Assembly (NCBI RefSeq): GCF_012070565.1
Contig: NZ_JAAQRO010000044.1
Coordinates: 1 to 64,000 of the forward strand
DNA length: 64,000 nucleotides
Source: Anaerosporobacter faecicola
GTDB taxonomy: Bacteria; Bacillota; Clostridia; Lachnospirales; Lachnospiraceae
Reading direction: 5' to 3'
Each line of letters begins with the position of its first letter. The first letter of the stretch is position 1. Under the pieces are notes generated by a model. That model ran no database searches and was not told the origin of the DNA. It worked only from the letters and a program-made list of their open reading frames with translations. Shown here in pieces: positions 9,633-17,264 of the stretch. A program made the position numbers and the translations under genes.

Positions 9633-10435
9633 TATCCCTGCACCTCCTTCTGGTCTAATGCAATATCCACTTTTTTAATCAGAACGATACCAAATGCTGT
9701 GATCATTGCACCAATCACTATAAAATATAATATTGATTGCAATAACGGGAAATCAATATTATGAATATGAATCATAGAATTCACCGCTGCATCCCCTGTA
9801 CTATGCCAAGAAAGAATCAGATTTGAAATTGGATTCAACTGAAAAAGCATTTTCAAAAAACCATGTAGTGGGAACCGTTCATCATACACTAACAACGATG
9901 CAATACTGATTAGTTGAATAGAATATACAAGGATAAAACTATTATGACTTCCTAATCGGATTGCTAATAGATTTATAAGCAATGTGGTCGTAAATGTATA
10001 CAACCAACTATATAGAATGCTATACAACAAAACATAGAATACGTTTCCATCCAAACTGCCTTTGTTTGCTACGTACAACAGTATAGTTGCTGTACCATAA
10101 TAGAAAATATTGTACACAAGCGATTCTATTAATAATGTTGCCACTTCCTTCCGATACCAATTATCTTTATTATGTACCCTACTAAAATAATACGCATTTG
10201 CTACAACAAAATGCTTATATATACGGATACCAAATATCATCTGAAACATCAGGATTGGAAACAGATTATACAGGATTAGCGTTAAATAACCTGTTGTAAA
10301 ATGTGGCTTATCAAATCCAAACTGTATCAATATGGCAGCGATTCCTTCTTGCTTATCCGAAAGCCTCACAAACTCAATCGATCGTATTATTGACCAGACC
10401 ATACCAATGAATAAATACTTCTTATTTTTTCCCAT
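9632..10435 (-). CDS. ABC transporter membrane subunit
   Basis: The 267-aa protein has about six hydrophobic segments and no soluble domain, fitting an ABC-2-type permease partner of the adjacent ATPase. GGAGAG precedes the ATG. Its stop shares a base with the ATPase start. The sequence is poorly conserved with named families, so the assignment rests on topology and position. Confidence 0.7.
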   Translation of the reverse strand: MGKNKKYLFIGMVWSIIRSIEFVRLSDKQEGIAAILIQFGFDKPHFTTGYLTLILYNLFPILMFQMIFGIRIYKHFVVANAYYFSRVHNKDNWYRKEVATLLIESLVYNIFYYGTATILLYVANKGSLDGNVFYVLLYSILYSWLYTFTTTLLINLLAIRLGSHNSFILVYSIQLISIASLLVYDERFPLHGFLKMLFQLNPISNLILSWHSTGDAAVNSMIHIHNIDFPLLQSILYFIVIGAMITAFGIVLIKKVDIALDQKEVQG

Positions 10436-10487
10436 ACGAACTCTCCAAGTCTACTAAATGTTTGTATCCTATCACAACGCAAACTTG

Positions 10488-11324
10488 TTATGATAACAGT
10501 TGATCACGTTTTATATTCTTTATGAGTATTCCGATTGTACAGATCATCATAAATCCCATCATACCAAGAAGAAAAATGAACTTCTTATTCGGTACCGCAT
10601 CATAAGCTAATAGATACCATTCATAATTATATTCGATTGCTTGTTCATGAAACCAATCTCCCATTTGCCTAATACAATAAATAATCAAATAAAATGGTAA
10701 AAACATAAAAATACGATACTTGATTCGGAAGGTTGATACCGCAACTAAAAATACCGAAATAACACCAGAAAAAACACCAAATATAAGGATTGTTACAATA
10801 CAATACAGATAGATATTGGACAGATATAAATCGGAAAACAAATAGCTGTCTGCGTACATATAGTATGTACGTGAATAAATCTCAAAATTTGTTAATGTCC
10901 CTGTCGCTTCTAACGGAAATGTTAAGACGTTCAAAAGTAATCCAATAAAAAATGGAACAGTAAAGGTCATAAAGCCTCCACTAAAAGCTGCTACATACTT
11001 TGCTATATAATAATCCCGTTTACTTTGCTGCGCTTGAATGATTATGTACATACTCGTATCACGATCAGCCATATACAGAAATCCAGCTGGTAATACGACG
11101 ATAAATGGATAGTACATCATAAAGAACCAAGAGAACTCGGCATCTGAATTCAATGCACTTAGCACAGCTGGATGATACATGTCTGAAACATCGTATCCCC
11201 ATAATTTGAATACATAAAACAAATATGTTAAAAGTACATAGGCTAGAACTGCCATAAATGACACTTGAAAACCCTTTTTATGAAACAGTACCGATAACTG
11301 CATCTTTGTTGACTTTAATAGCAT
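10488..11324 (-). CDS. second ABC-2-type membrane subunit
   Basis: This 278-aa protein has about six membrane segments, beginning near residue 20 (FMAVLAYVLLTYLFYVFKL). It lies 52 bp upstream of the other permease, suggesting a heterodimeric membrane part. The start at 11324 is chosen because AAAGGAG lies upstream (spacing about 12, a little long); the longer frame to 11369 would place that ribosome site inside the gene. Assignment by topology and context. Confidence 0.65.
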   Translation of the reverse strand: MLLKSTKMQLSVLFHKKGFQVSFMAVLAYVLLTYLFYVFKLWGYDVSDMYHPAVLSALNSDAEFSWFFMMYYPFIVVLPAGFLYMADRDTSMYIIIQAQQSKRDYYIAKYVAAFSGGFMTFTVPFFIGLLLNVLTFPLEATGTLTNFEIYSRTYYMYADSYLFSDLYLSNIYLYCIVTILIFGVFSGVISVFLVAVSTFRIKYRIFMFLPFYLIIYCIRQMGDWFHEQAIEYNYEWYLLAYDAVPNKKFIFLLGMMGFMMICTIGILIKNIKRDQLLS

Positions 11325-11406
11325 AGAGTATATGAACTCCTTTCTAATATATAGATTAATTATAATCAAACTATTACCAAGTCTACTTCATTAAATTTCT
11401 CTTACA

Positions 11407-11446
11407 AATGAGTCCCCATTCGTATAAACAAATCTGGGAACTCATT
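11407..11446 (-). terminator. stem-loop after the Cys-rich secreted protein gene
   Basis: Arms AATGAGTCCCCA (11407-11418) and TGGGAACTCATT (11435-11446) pair with one mismatch. It lies between the small secreted protein gene and the permease gene. On the minus strand the T-run after it is short, so it may be a partial terminator or an mRNA-stabilising structure. Confidence 0.4.
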
Positions 11447-11479
11447 GAAAAAATACTATCAAACTTTAATAATTAATTA

Positions 11480-11893
11480 TTAGTTAAAATCGCATTCAAC
11501 ATCTGCATATGCTGCCAACTCGGGATTATTCCCCTTATAGTCAATAATAAAATATGTTCCCTTCGATACATAATTCGCAAAAGTCATTGTCGTATAACCC
11601 GTTGCTGTTTCATAAAGAACATACTCATCTTTTGCAGATATACAAGTATATCCTGTTGCATCACTACATCTAGATTTAACTCTTGTGTAATTGTCATCTC
11701 CACTTGATGGATATACTGCTGTGCAACGTGAATATGCTTTTTGAGCTGTTGTAGTTTTCTGAGCATAAATTCCAACCCATGTATTCTCAGGTAACCATAA
11801 TGTTTGGCTTGAAGTTTGTCCTGCCGCAAATACCTGTGTTGATATCAAAAAAGAAAACACTAATGAAGTAACTATTGCTTTTTTTAATTTCAT
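11480..11893 (-). CDS. small secreted Cys-rich protein
   Basis: The 137-aa precursor has a classical signal peptide (MKLKKAIV, hydrophobic core, likely cleavage after VFA at about residue 23). The mature part of roughly 114 aa contains four Cys (SRC, SRC, YTC, VEC), enough for two disulfides, and many Tyr and Thr. AGGAGG precedes the ATG at 11893. It is the first gene upstream of a two-permease ABC exporter on the same strand, an arrangement seen with secreted bacteriocin-like proteins and their export or immunity transporters; I do not recognise a family, so this is only a hypothesis. Confidence 0.6.
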   Translation of the reverse strand: MKLKKAIVTSLVFSFLISTQVFAAGQTSSQTLWLPENTWVGIYAQKTTTAQKAYSRCTAVYPSSGDDNYTRVKSRCSDATGYTCISAKDEYVLYETATGYTTMTFANYVSKGTYFIIDYKGNNPELAAYADVECDFN

Positions 11894-12313
11894 ATTAGCC
11901 TCCTGTTTAAGTTTATAGAATATAGTATGTATCATGAACTAGCATTAGTAATAACAATGTATATTCATTTGTAATCTATAAACTTATGCTTTAACAATTA
12001 TAGATACAATACCATAAATGTATTTCTATAGATATATTGTATCCATAAGCCATTAGTTACACTTTTCTACTATATTATCAGTAAAGTTTATTGGTATGAT
12101 TTTCTTCAAGTAGTTTTATGTTAAAGTTTAATAGTATTTCAATTGTCTTATTTTTACTATTTTATCTATTATTTTCTTTTTTCTTTGATTATCTCGCAGT
12201 TTATTTCCCTTGTCAAATCAATTTCATTTTTTGTTGTTTTTTGGCTGTTTTTTGGAGTACATATCCAGATAGTAAGCGAACTTCCTACAATAGAGCGAAT
12301 TAATTATATTCAT
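11894..12313. other. intergenic region upstream of the Cys-rich secreted protein
   Basis: Very AT-rich, no convincing gene. An open frame at 12118-12303 (plus) is Phe/Tyr-rich low complexity and overlaps a terminator region. The promoter of the minus-strand gene is expected here. Confidence 0.4.
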
Positions 12314-12314
12314 A

Positions 12315-12372
12315 AAAAACGCACGGATTTCCATTCGTCGTTATATGACGCTTAGAAATCCGTGCGTTTTTA
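12315..12372 (-). terminator. terminator of the CBM21-like gene
   Basis: Long stem AAAAACGCACGGATTTC pairs with GAAATCCGTGCGTTTTT with an inner CGTC/GACG hairpin. T-run on the minus strand. Strong Rho-independent terminator; it can work in both directions. Confidence 0.85.
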
Positions 12373-12398
12373 CTTTGCTATATAAACTGAATCACTAC

Positions 12399-12839
12399 TT
12401 AATATGTCCGACTAGTAACAATATAATTATTACCATTATTATTATCCCAATATGTATTCCCATTCACTTCGTACTTAATTGCGAATTCAAAATCTTTTGA
12501 ATAACTTACTGGATATGCTCGCCATAATTCATATCCATCATCAAGGGTGGATATATATTGGGCTTGTACATCAAACCATTCTCCAGTTAGAACATTCTTA
12601 CCATGAATTGTTACTTTCTTGTCATAGGCAATGTTCTTCACTTTAACATCGATTGTAGCACCATAAATGGTTCTGCCACCAGCATAACTCCATACGATGG
12701 TATCCCCTTTTATAAAACTGACTTCATTTGTAGCTGCTGATGCACTTTGTACTCCAACTCCAACACAGAAAATAAAGAGTAGCATACAAAGAATTTTGGG
12801 TAAAGAAATAACTCGTTTCATACGTTTTACATTTGACAT
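12399..12839 (-). CDS. secreted stand-alone CBM21-like carbohydrate-binding protein
   Basis: The 146-aa precursor has a signal peptide (about residues 1-35, cleavage near SASA-A) followed by about 110 aa that match the CBM21 pattern: VKNIAYDKKVTIHG near the middle, W-D before AQYIS, FEFAIKYEV, and the diagnostic YWDNNNGNNY near the C-terminus. CBM21 modules bind starch or glycogen. Normally they are attached to an amylase or a phosphatase-targeting subunit; here no catalytic domain is present and the protein ends right after the module. GGGAGG precedes the ATG. It is monocistronic, with its own terminator. Function as a secreted glucan-binding protein is an inference. Confidence 0.75.
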   Translation of the reverse strand: MSNVKRMKRVISLPKILCMLLFIFCVGVGVQSASAATNEVSFIKGDTIVWSYAGGRTIYGATIDVKVKNIAYDKKVTIHGKNVLTGEWFDVQAQYISTLDDGYELWRAYPVSYSKDFEFAIKYEVNGNTYWDNNNGNNYIVTSRTY

Positions 12840-13235
12840 AATTAATGCCTCCCTTTCTTGCTTGTTATTTTAGTAGCACCCATATATTACCATTTGTCTG
12901 CATGCTTTTCCACTGTAAAATTTCATATTATTTTTCCGTTTTTTGTTTTATTTTCATTCACTTTTCGTAGTTCAAAACGAAACTACTAATTTTTCTTTTA
13001 TTCTTTCGTTGTTTTTTGTAATATTTTACCACATTGTTTTTATTTAACATGTTTCACCGCATTCGTAATCAATCTACGATTTTCAAATCTTTTTGATAAA
13101 CCATTACAGGTTATTATCTCATTCATATCGAATACTCCTTAAATCAGTTCTTAATGCTCAATATCCATCTAGTATTACCATATTTTTACTAGGTGTATAT
13201 AAAGTTTCGTTCGACATAATATACCATATTACAGT
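12840..13235. other. intergenic region, no gene seen
   Basis: AT-rich sequence upstream of the CBM21-like gene. Expected to hold its promoter. No coding region, riboswitch or tRNA seen. Confidence 0.4.
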
Positions 13236-13263
13236 AATAGGAAAGTCGAAGTACTTTCCTATT
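13236..13263. repeat. hairpin AATAGGAAAGT/ACTTTCCTATT, member of a dispersed family
   Basis: Perfect inverted repeat of 11 bp (13236-13246 with 13253-13263). The same arm sequence is the end hairpin of the dispersed element found at 51129, 51846 and (degraded) 62591. Here only the hairpin is present. Confidence 0.6.
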
Positions 13264-13271
13264 TTATAAAA

Positions 13272-13323
13272 AAGACACGAATTCTCTTATAGCCAACTTG
13301 GCTTATAGTAGAATTCGTGTCTC
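13272..13323 (-). terminator. terminator of the GNAT gene
   Basis: Stem GACACGAATTCT (from 13274) with AGAATTCGTGTC (to 13321), extended inward by TATAGCCAA/TTGGCTTATA with a bulge. On the minus strand it is followed by CTTTTTTAT. Confidence 0.8.
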
Positions 13324-13422
13324 CTAATAAATCGATATACAGATAGAATGACTCTTCACCCTTACAATCATCCTATATAATTTTTGTTAATTACAGTTTC
13401 TGCTATTCATTCTTACATCATG

Positions 13423-13947
13423 CTAAAGAATCCTTGTATAAATCGAATGTACATATGTCTTTCCTCTGAAATCATAATCAATCGTTTCATCACTTTTAAC
13501 GAAACCGAACTTCGTTGCTAATGCAACTGACTTCTTATTCTCTGGGTAGATATGTAATATAACTTCGTGTACTTCTAACTCGTCTTTGGCTAATGCTAGT
13601 ATAGCCTTTATTGCTTCCTGCATATATCCATTCCCCCAGTAAGCCTTCTTCATATCATATCCCATTTCAATCACATGTTTGTCCCTATTCCAACAGTGGA
13701 ATCCACATGTTCCGATCTTCTGTCCATCGCTTTTACGAACTAAAATCCATCGATGTTGTTCTCTCGGTTCAGGCACGGTATAAAACTCAATTAATCCCAT
13801 TGCTTCTTGCAAATCCGTCATTGGTTCTTCATCAAATAAATATTCATTGATGTCATCATCTGAAAATTCACTCAGTATAAATGCAGAATCCTCAGTTGAT
13901 ATATTTTTTAAGTTAAGTCTTTCTGTTTCTAATTCTTTAAAATTCAT
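13423..13947 (-). CDS. GNAT family N-acetyltransferase (RimJ/RimL type)
   Basis: The 174-aa protein has the RimJ-type start LETERLNLKNI, a central EMGYDMKKAYWGNGYMQEAI segment (acetyl-CoA-binding R/QxxGxG-like motif, here YWGNGY) and VILHIYPENKKSVALATKFGF near the C-terminus. Such enzymes acetylate N-termini or small substrates. Ribosome site GGGAGA. Single gene with its own terminator. Substrate unknown. Confidence 0.8.
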   Translation of the reverse strand: MNFKELETERLNLKNISTEDSAFILSEFSDDDINEYLFDEEPMTDLQEAMGLIEFYTVPEPREQHRWILVRKSDGQKIGTCGFHCWNRDKHVIEMGYDMKKAYWGNGYMQEAIKAILALAKDELEVHEVILHIYPENKKSVALATKFGFVKSDETIDYDFRGKTYVHSIYTRIL

Positions 13948-14076
13948 CCTGTGTATCTCCCCTTATAGATTGTTTGATTGTTTTATCGCTATTTTACTGT
14001 CTAAGCCCTTAAGCTTCTCTATTGCTATAGAAACAAGAGCACTTGCTTCCCCCTATGTTTATTCATGTTTAGCAAG

Positions 14077-14508
14077 TCAACATGGTATATTCATTTTCTC
14101 TCTATATAAATCAATGAACTTTTTTGATGGGGAATATATCTTTTGAGGTAATTCATTAAGAGGGAACCATCTCCATTCATCTTGTTTGTCTGGTTCCATT
14201 ACAGTTAAATTCCCTTCAAATTTCTTCGCAACAATTTGTATGGTTACAAAATGTTTATTCGGTTGAATATCATCAGCCACGTTAAAAATCGCAAGATCAC
14301 TGATTGCTAAGTTCGTTTCTTCCTTCACTTCACGCATTGCGCCTTCGAATACTGTCTCCTCATATTCTTGTTTTCCTCCTGGCAAACACCAATGATCTGG
14401 TTCATAAATCCCGCCGGTATCTTTTCCATTTACCGTACGATGCCCCAAAAGAATCTTATTATCGTCGATGAGCATAACTCCGATTCCAACTTTTATTATC
14501 TGATCCAT
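14077..14508 (-). CDS. Nudix hydrolase
   Basis: The 143-aa protein carries a full Nudix box, GGKQEYEETVFEGAMREVKEET-like (G-x5-E-x7-REVKEE), around residues 46-68. It likely hydrolyses a nucleoside diphosphate derivative. GGAGG precedes the ATG with good spacing. Neighbours on both sides are single genes, so no pathway is indicated. Confidence 0.85.
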   Translation of the reverse strand: MDQIIKVGIGVMLIDDNKILLGHRTVNGKDTGGIYEPDHWCLPGGKQEYEETVFEGAMREVKEETNLAISDLAIFNVADDIQPNKHFVTIQIVAKKFEGNLTVMEPDKQDEWRWFPLNELPQKIYSPSKKFIDLYREKMNIPC

Positions 14509-14581
14509 ATTGTTCCTCCATAAGCTTCAATCATTTTAAATATAACCATTCTAATACATCTCTCATATTTTTACAAACTTT

Positions 14582-15520
14582 TTAATCAAAAAAGCTCATT
14601 TGATGTTCAATATTAGACAATACTTTTCTCTCTTTTATCATATCACCTGCACCAATCTCACCGCATAATAGCGGTGAATGAACATCATAAAACTTAACTG
14701 TACTTTTAACTCTTTCTTCATCATAATTTGCATAACAATATCTACAGCCGTTAAGACATGTATTATATGTTCCCATTTCTATACTTTCAATACAGCCACA
14801 TTCCAATCGTTGATTACTATCTTTATGGCTCGATAATTTACAGCCGATAATCTCCTCAATTAACTTCTGATCGATACAACTACCATGTTTTATACCAATA
14901 TCATCTAAATTAATTTTTTCTGCACATGATTCAATCTCAATACTATTTTCGCTTGCAATACGTGCAAACTCATTGGCTAAGCTCCTCATTTCAGACTCCT
15001 GTAATTCATTAACTTCTAAATTACTCATATTCTTTTTCGTCTTTGCATACAAATCAACATAGCTAATTACCACTTTTTCTGTATACCATTTTAAGCTCTC
15101 CGCTATTTCTTTAAATGATTTTATATGATATTCTACTGTATATCTTGAGTTAATTAATATCGGATCATACCGCCAGATAACTCTATTCTTTCCGATCATA
15201 CTTGAGAGTTCCTGGAAAGTCGGTATCATTACATGTCTTTTATCAGGTAAATTAGGTTCGATATCTCGTCCATATCCTGTTAAAGTAAATTGGAAATAAT
15301 AATTGTACCCATCCAATTCATTTAGCCGTTTCATCATATTACGAGGATTTTTTGTCCAGAAAACGATACAATCAACAAGTTCCTTAGTAATAGCCACTTT
15401 ACTTATCTGATGCGTATTAAAAGGATTTCTTACAAAGAAATAACCATCTCTAAGTCTATTATAAAACCAATCGGAATAATAATTTGGTACGTCTGTCCTT
15501 CTACTCACGCTTAGAATCAT
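14582..15520 (-). CDS. DUF1848 family protein
   Basis: The 312-aa product begins ILSVSRRTDVPNYYSDWF, the hallmark of DUF1848, with FVRNPFN, VFWTKNP, FQFTLTGYGRDIEPN and VIWRYDPIL following in the usual order. The C-terminus has a Cys cluster (C-G-C...CLNGCRYCYANY), suggesting a metal or Fe-S site; the fold is thought to be radical-SAM/TIM-barrel-like. Biochemical function is unknown to me. Three start codons follow one another (GTG 15526, ATG 15523, ATG 15520); the last gives 7-nt spacing from AGGAGG. In the ancestral chromosome this gene would have lain just downstream of yebC. Confidence 0.8.
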   Translation of the reverse strand: MILSVSRRTDVPNYYSDWFYNRLRDGYFFVRNPFNTHQISKVAITKELVDCIVFWTKNPRNMMKRLNELDGYNYYFQFTLTGYGRDIEPNLPDKRHVMIPTFQELSSMIGKNRVIWRYDPILINSRYTVEYHIKSFKEIAESLKWYTEKVVISYVDLYAKTKKNMSNLEVNELQESEMRSLANEFARIASENSIEIESCAEKINLDDIGIKHGSCIDQKLIEEIIGCKLSSHKDSNQRLECGCIESIEMGTYNTCLNGCRYCYANYDEERVKSTVKFYDVHSPLLCGEIGAGDMIKERKVLSNIEHQMSFFD

Positions 15521-15774
15521 CATCACCCCTCCTTATCGTGAAAATTTGTTATCTTATTATTCTCACTTTTAAAACTGGACAACAGTTCAAATAGCATACT
15601 TCTTTTTCTTGCAGTAGGAAACCTCCCAAGCCATTATTAATTTTTCTACTTCATATATCTTTTCAACATTTACATTCATCGAAATACTATCATACTGCTA
15701 AATTAAGTGTGATCAATCTCATTATATGTAATCATTTACTCATCCCCTAACATTTGCTTCTTTCTCCATAGAAA
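15521..15774. other. intergenic region between DUF1848 gene and island left end
   Basis: No gene seen. Should contain the promoter of the DUF1848 gene. Confidence 0.35.
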
Positions 15775-15823
15775 AACACATATGTCTATCTTGTAAAATT
15801 AATTACTGTCAGACATATGTGTT
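15775..15823 (-). terminator. original yebC terminator, now stranded beyond the island
   Basis: Perfect 13-bp stem AACACATATGTCT (15775-15787) with AGACATATGTGTT (15811-15823), followed on the minus strand by GTTTTTC. It lies 25 bp beyond the stop of the yebC 3' fragment, where the terminator of the uninterrupted yebC gene would be. Confidence 0.7.
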
Positions 15824-15847
15824 ATTGATTTACTATATGGCTAGAAT

Positions 15848-15997
15848 TTATTCATCATCCTCATCTGGCTCATCCCAGTTGTGGTAAACTGCTTGCACAT
15901 CGTCATCTTCGTTTAAAAGATCTAAAGTCTTGTTGAAGAATTTGATGTCTTTTTCGTCTGTTAATTCAGCCCAAGTTTGAGGGATTTGCAGCAGTTC
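15848..15997 (-). pseudogene. yebC 3' fragment (about 48 codons), from a diverged allele
   Basis: The minus strand reads IPQTWAELTDEKDIKFF, then NKTLDLLNEDDDVQAVYHNW and DEPDEDDE-stop, matching the C-terminus of the intact YebC at 28312-29058 with few amino-acid changes. The nucleotide differences upstream of the 53-bp identical block are mostly at third codon positions, so this piece evolved under selection as coding sequence and was brought in by the element rather than decaying in place. It has no start and cannot give a YebC protein. Confidence 0.8.
15849..15901. repeat. attL-like 53-bp direct repeat
   Basis: Bases 15849-15901 are identical to 28313-28365. They encode the final 17 codons of YebC on the minus strand and part of the stop codon. 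Beyond this block on the inner side, similarity to yebC continues but with about 20 scattered differences, so the crossover should lie within the 53 bp. Confidence 0.85.
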
Positions 15998-16145
15998 TGG
16001 TGCTGTTTAAAACTCAGTTTTAATTTACTTAAAATCTTTACGTATTCATCACTGGTGTGACATATTCCATCACTGAAGTGTATTTTAACATAGATCAACA
16101 ACGAATGTAAATATAATTTATTCTAAATAACTACCTATAAATAAA

Positions 16146-17264
16146 TTATTTTTCATCGTTTTTAATTAAATTTCTGATTTGTTTAAATCCTGCTTCGGAA
16201 CTTAATCCTGCAAATTTTCCTCCAGATTCCCAGTCGCTACAAGTCAACTTACTCTCGTTAATTATATTCTCGAAGCTATCCATTCCTTTCTCAATCATGT
16301 CAGGATTTTTTGCTATTTCATCTGATAATAAGCCATTTATTGACTTACACCCCATAGTCTTTTGAATATAATATTTCTTATCGTATTCCGTAATAACTTC
16401 TTCATAGTTATAATACGCACTGTTTTTGCTAAAGCAGTCGCTCCACTTTTTCTTTACAGTTTCCCAACATGGCTTTAATATCTCATTTGCCAACTTATCT
16501 GCATATTTTTCAATATATTCACTTGCTTGTTCAAAACTTTCATTTTTAATAGTTTCATCTATAACTAAAACATCACATATTTTAGTTATAGATTCATAAA
16601 AAGTTTTAAACCCTACTATTCCAACACTATCAGCAGAGTTAATATCTAACTTTATTGCATTCATCCAAACACTATTTTCATCATTATTTAACTTGTATGC
16701 TGCATTAATACAAACATGCTTACGTATATCTGTAACATTTTTTTCAATTAATTCATAATTATAAAGTGCTAAAATCGGTAAATCAGACTTAATTGGTTTA
16801 GCTTTTGAATTTATATCTCTAAAAATTTCAACTTCAACACTTCTTTTATCATCTTCTATTGCTAAAATTGCTACGCTAAAATTATATTCAAATGTAGGAT
16901 CTTTTGAATATATTTCTCTAACCCCTGCTAATCTATGCTGTCCATCTATTACCCTTAATTTTTCATCTGTGCTGAGTGATTCAAAGTTAATAGTATAGTT
17001 CTCTTCATCTTCTTTCTCTATTATCTTATCTAATGTCGATTTATTTGCTCCCAAAATAATTGTTGCTGGAGAAATAAGCTCCTTTTTTTTAATACTGTTC
17101 GCAATTTTCTTAAAATGCTTTGTATTTAACGCTCTTTGGTATCCATATTTACTTTCTCCGTATATTAATATTTCTGAAACTCTATTAATAACACTAAATG
17201 GTAGTACAAGAATATAACATTCCTGTTCCATTTGTTTGTATTCTAAGCATCTATAACTATTCAT
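16146..17264 (-). CDS. DGQHR-domain (DndB-like) protein
   Basis: The 372-aa protein contains the diagnostic VIDGQHRLAG motif (residues 105-114), preceded by the Q/R-rich GYQRALNTKHFKKIANSI segment and followed by FRDINSKAKPI, as in DGQHR proteins related to DndB and to ParB-like nucleases. DndB is the regulator of the DNA phosphorothioation operon, but no dndCDE genes are present here. The start overlaps the 3' end of the RelA/SpoT-domain gene by 8 nt, so the two are translationally coupled. Role is unknown; a DNA-binding or ATPase partner or regulator of the RelA/SpoT-like protein is an inference. Confidence 0.75.
   Translation of the reverse strand: MNSYRCLEYKQMEQECYILVLPFSVINRVSEILIYGESKYGYQRALNTKHFKKIANSIKKKELISPATIILGANKSTLDKIIEKEDEENYTINFESLSTDEKLRVIDGQHRLAGVREIYSKDPTFEYNFSVAILAIEDDKRSVEVEIFRDINSKAKPIKSDLPILALYNYELIEKNVTDIRKHVCINAAYKLNNDENSVWMNAIKLDINSADSVGIVGFKTFYESITKICDVLVIDETIKNESFEQASEYIEKYADKLANEILKPCWETVKKKWSDCFSKNSAYYNYEEVITEYDKKYYIQKTMGCKSINGLLSDEIAKNPDMIEKGMDSFENIINESKLTCSDWESGGKFAGLSSEAGFKQIRNLIKNDEK

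Noticed and set aside
12118-12355. Plus-strand open frames of 61-70 aa
   Set aside because: Low-complexity Phe/Tyr-rich, overlap a terminator, no family resemblance.
14040-14085. Possible extra copy of the gal-operon repeat (TTCATGTTTAGCAAGTCAACAT)
   Set aside because: Similarity is limited to about 20 bases with differences and lacks the hairpin.
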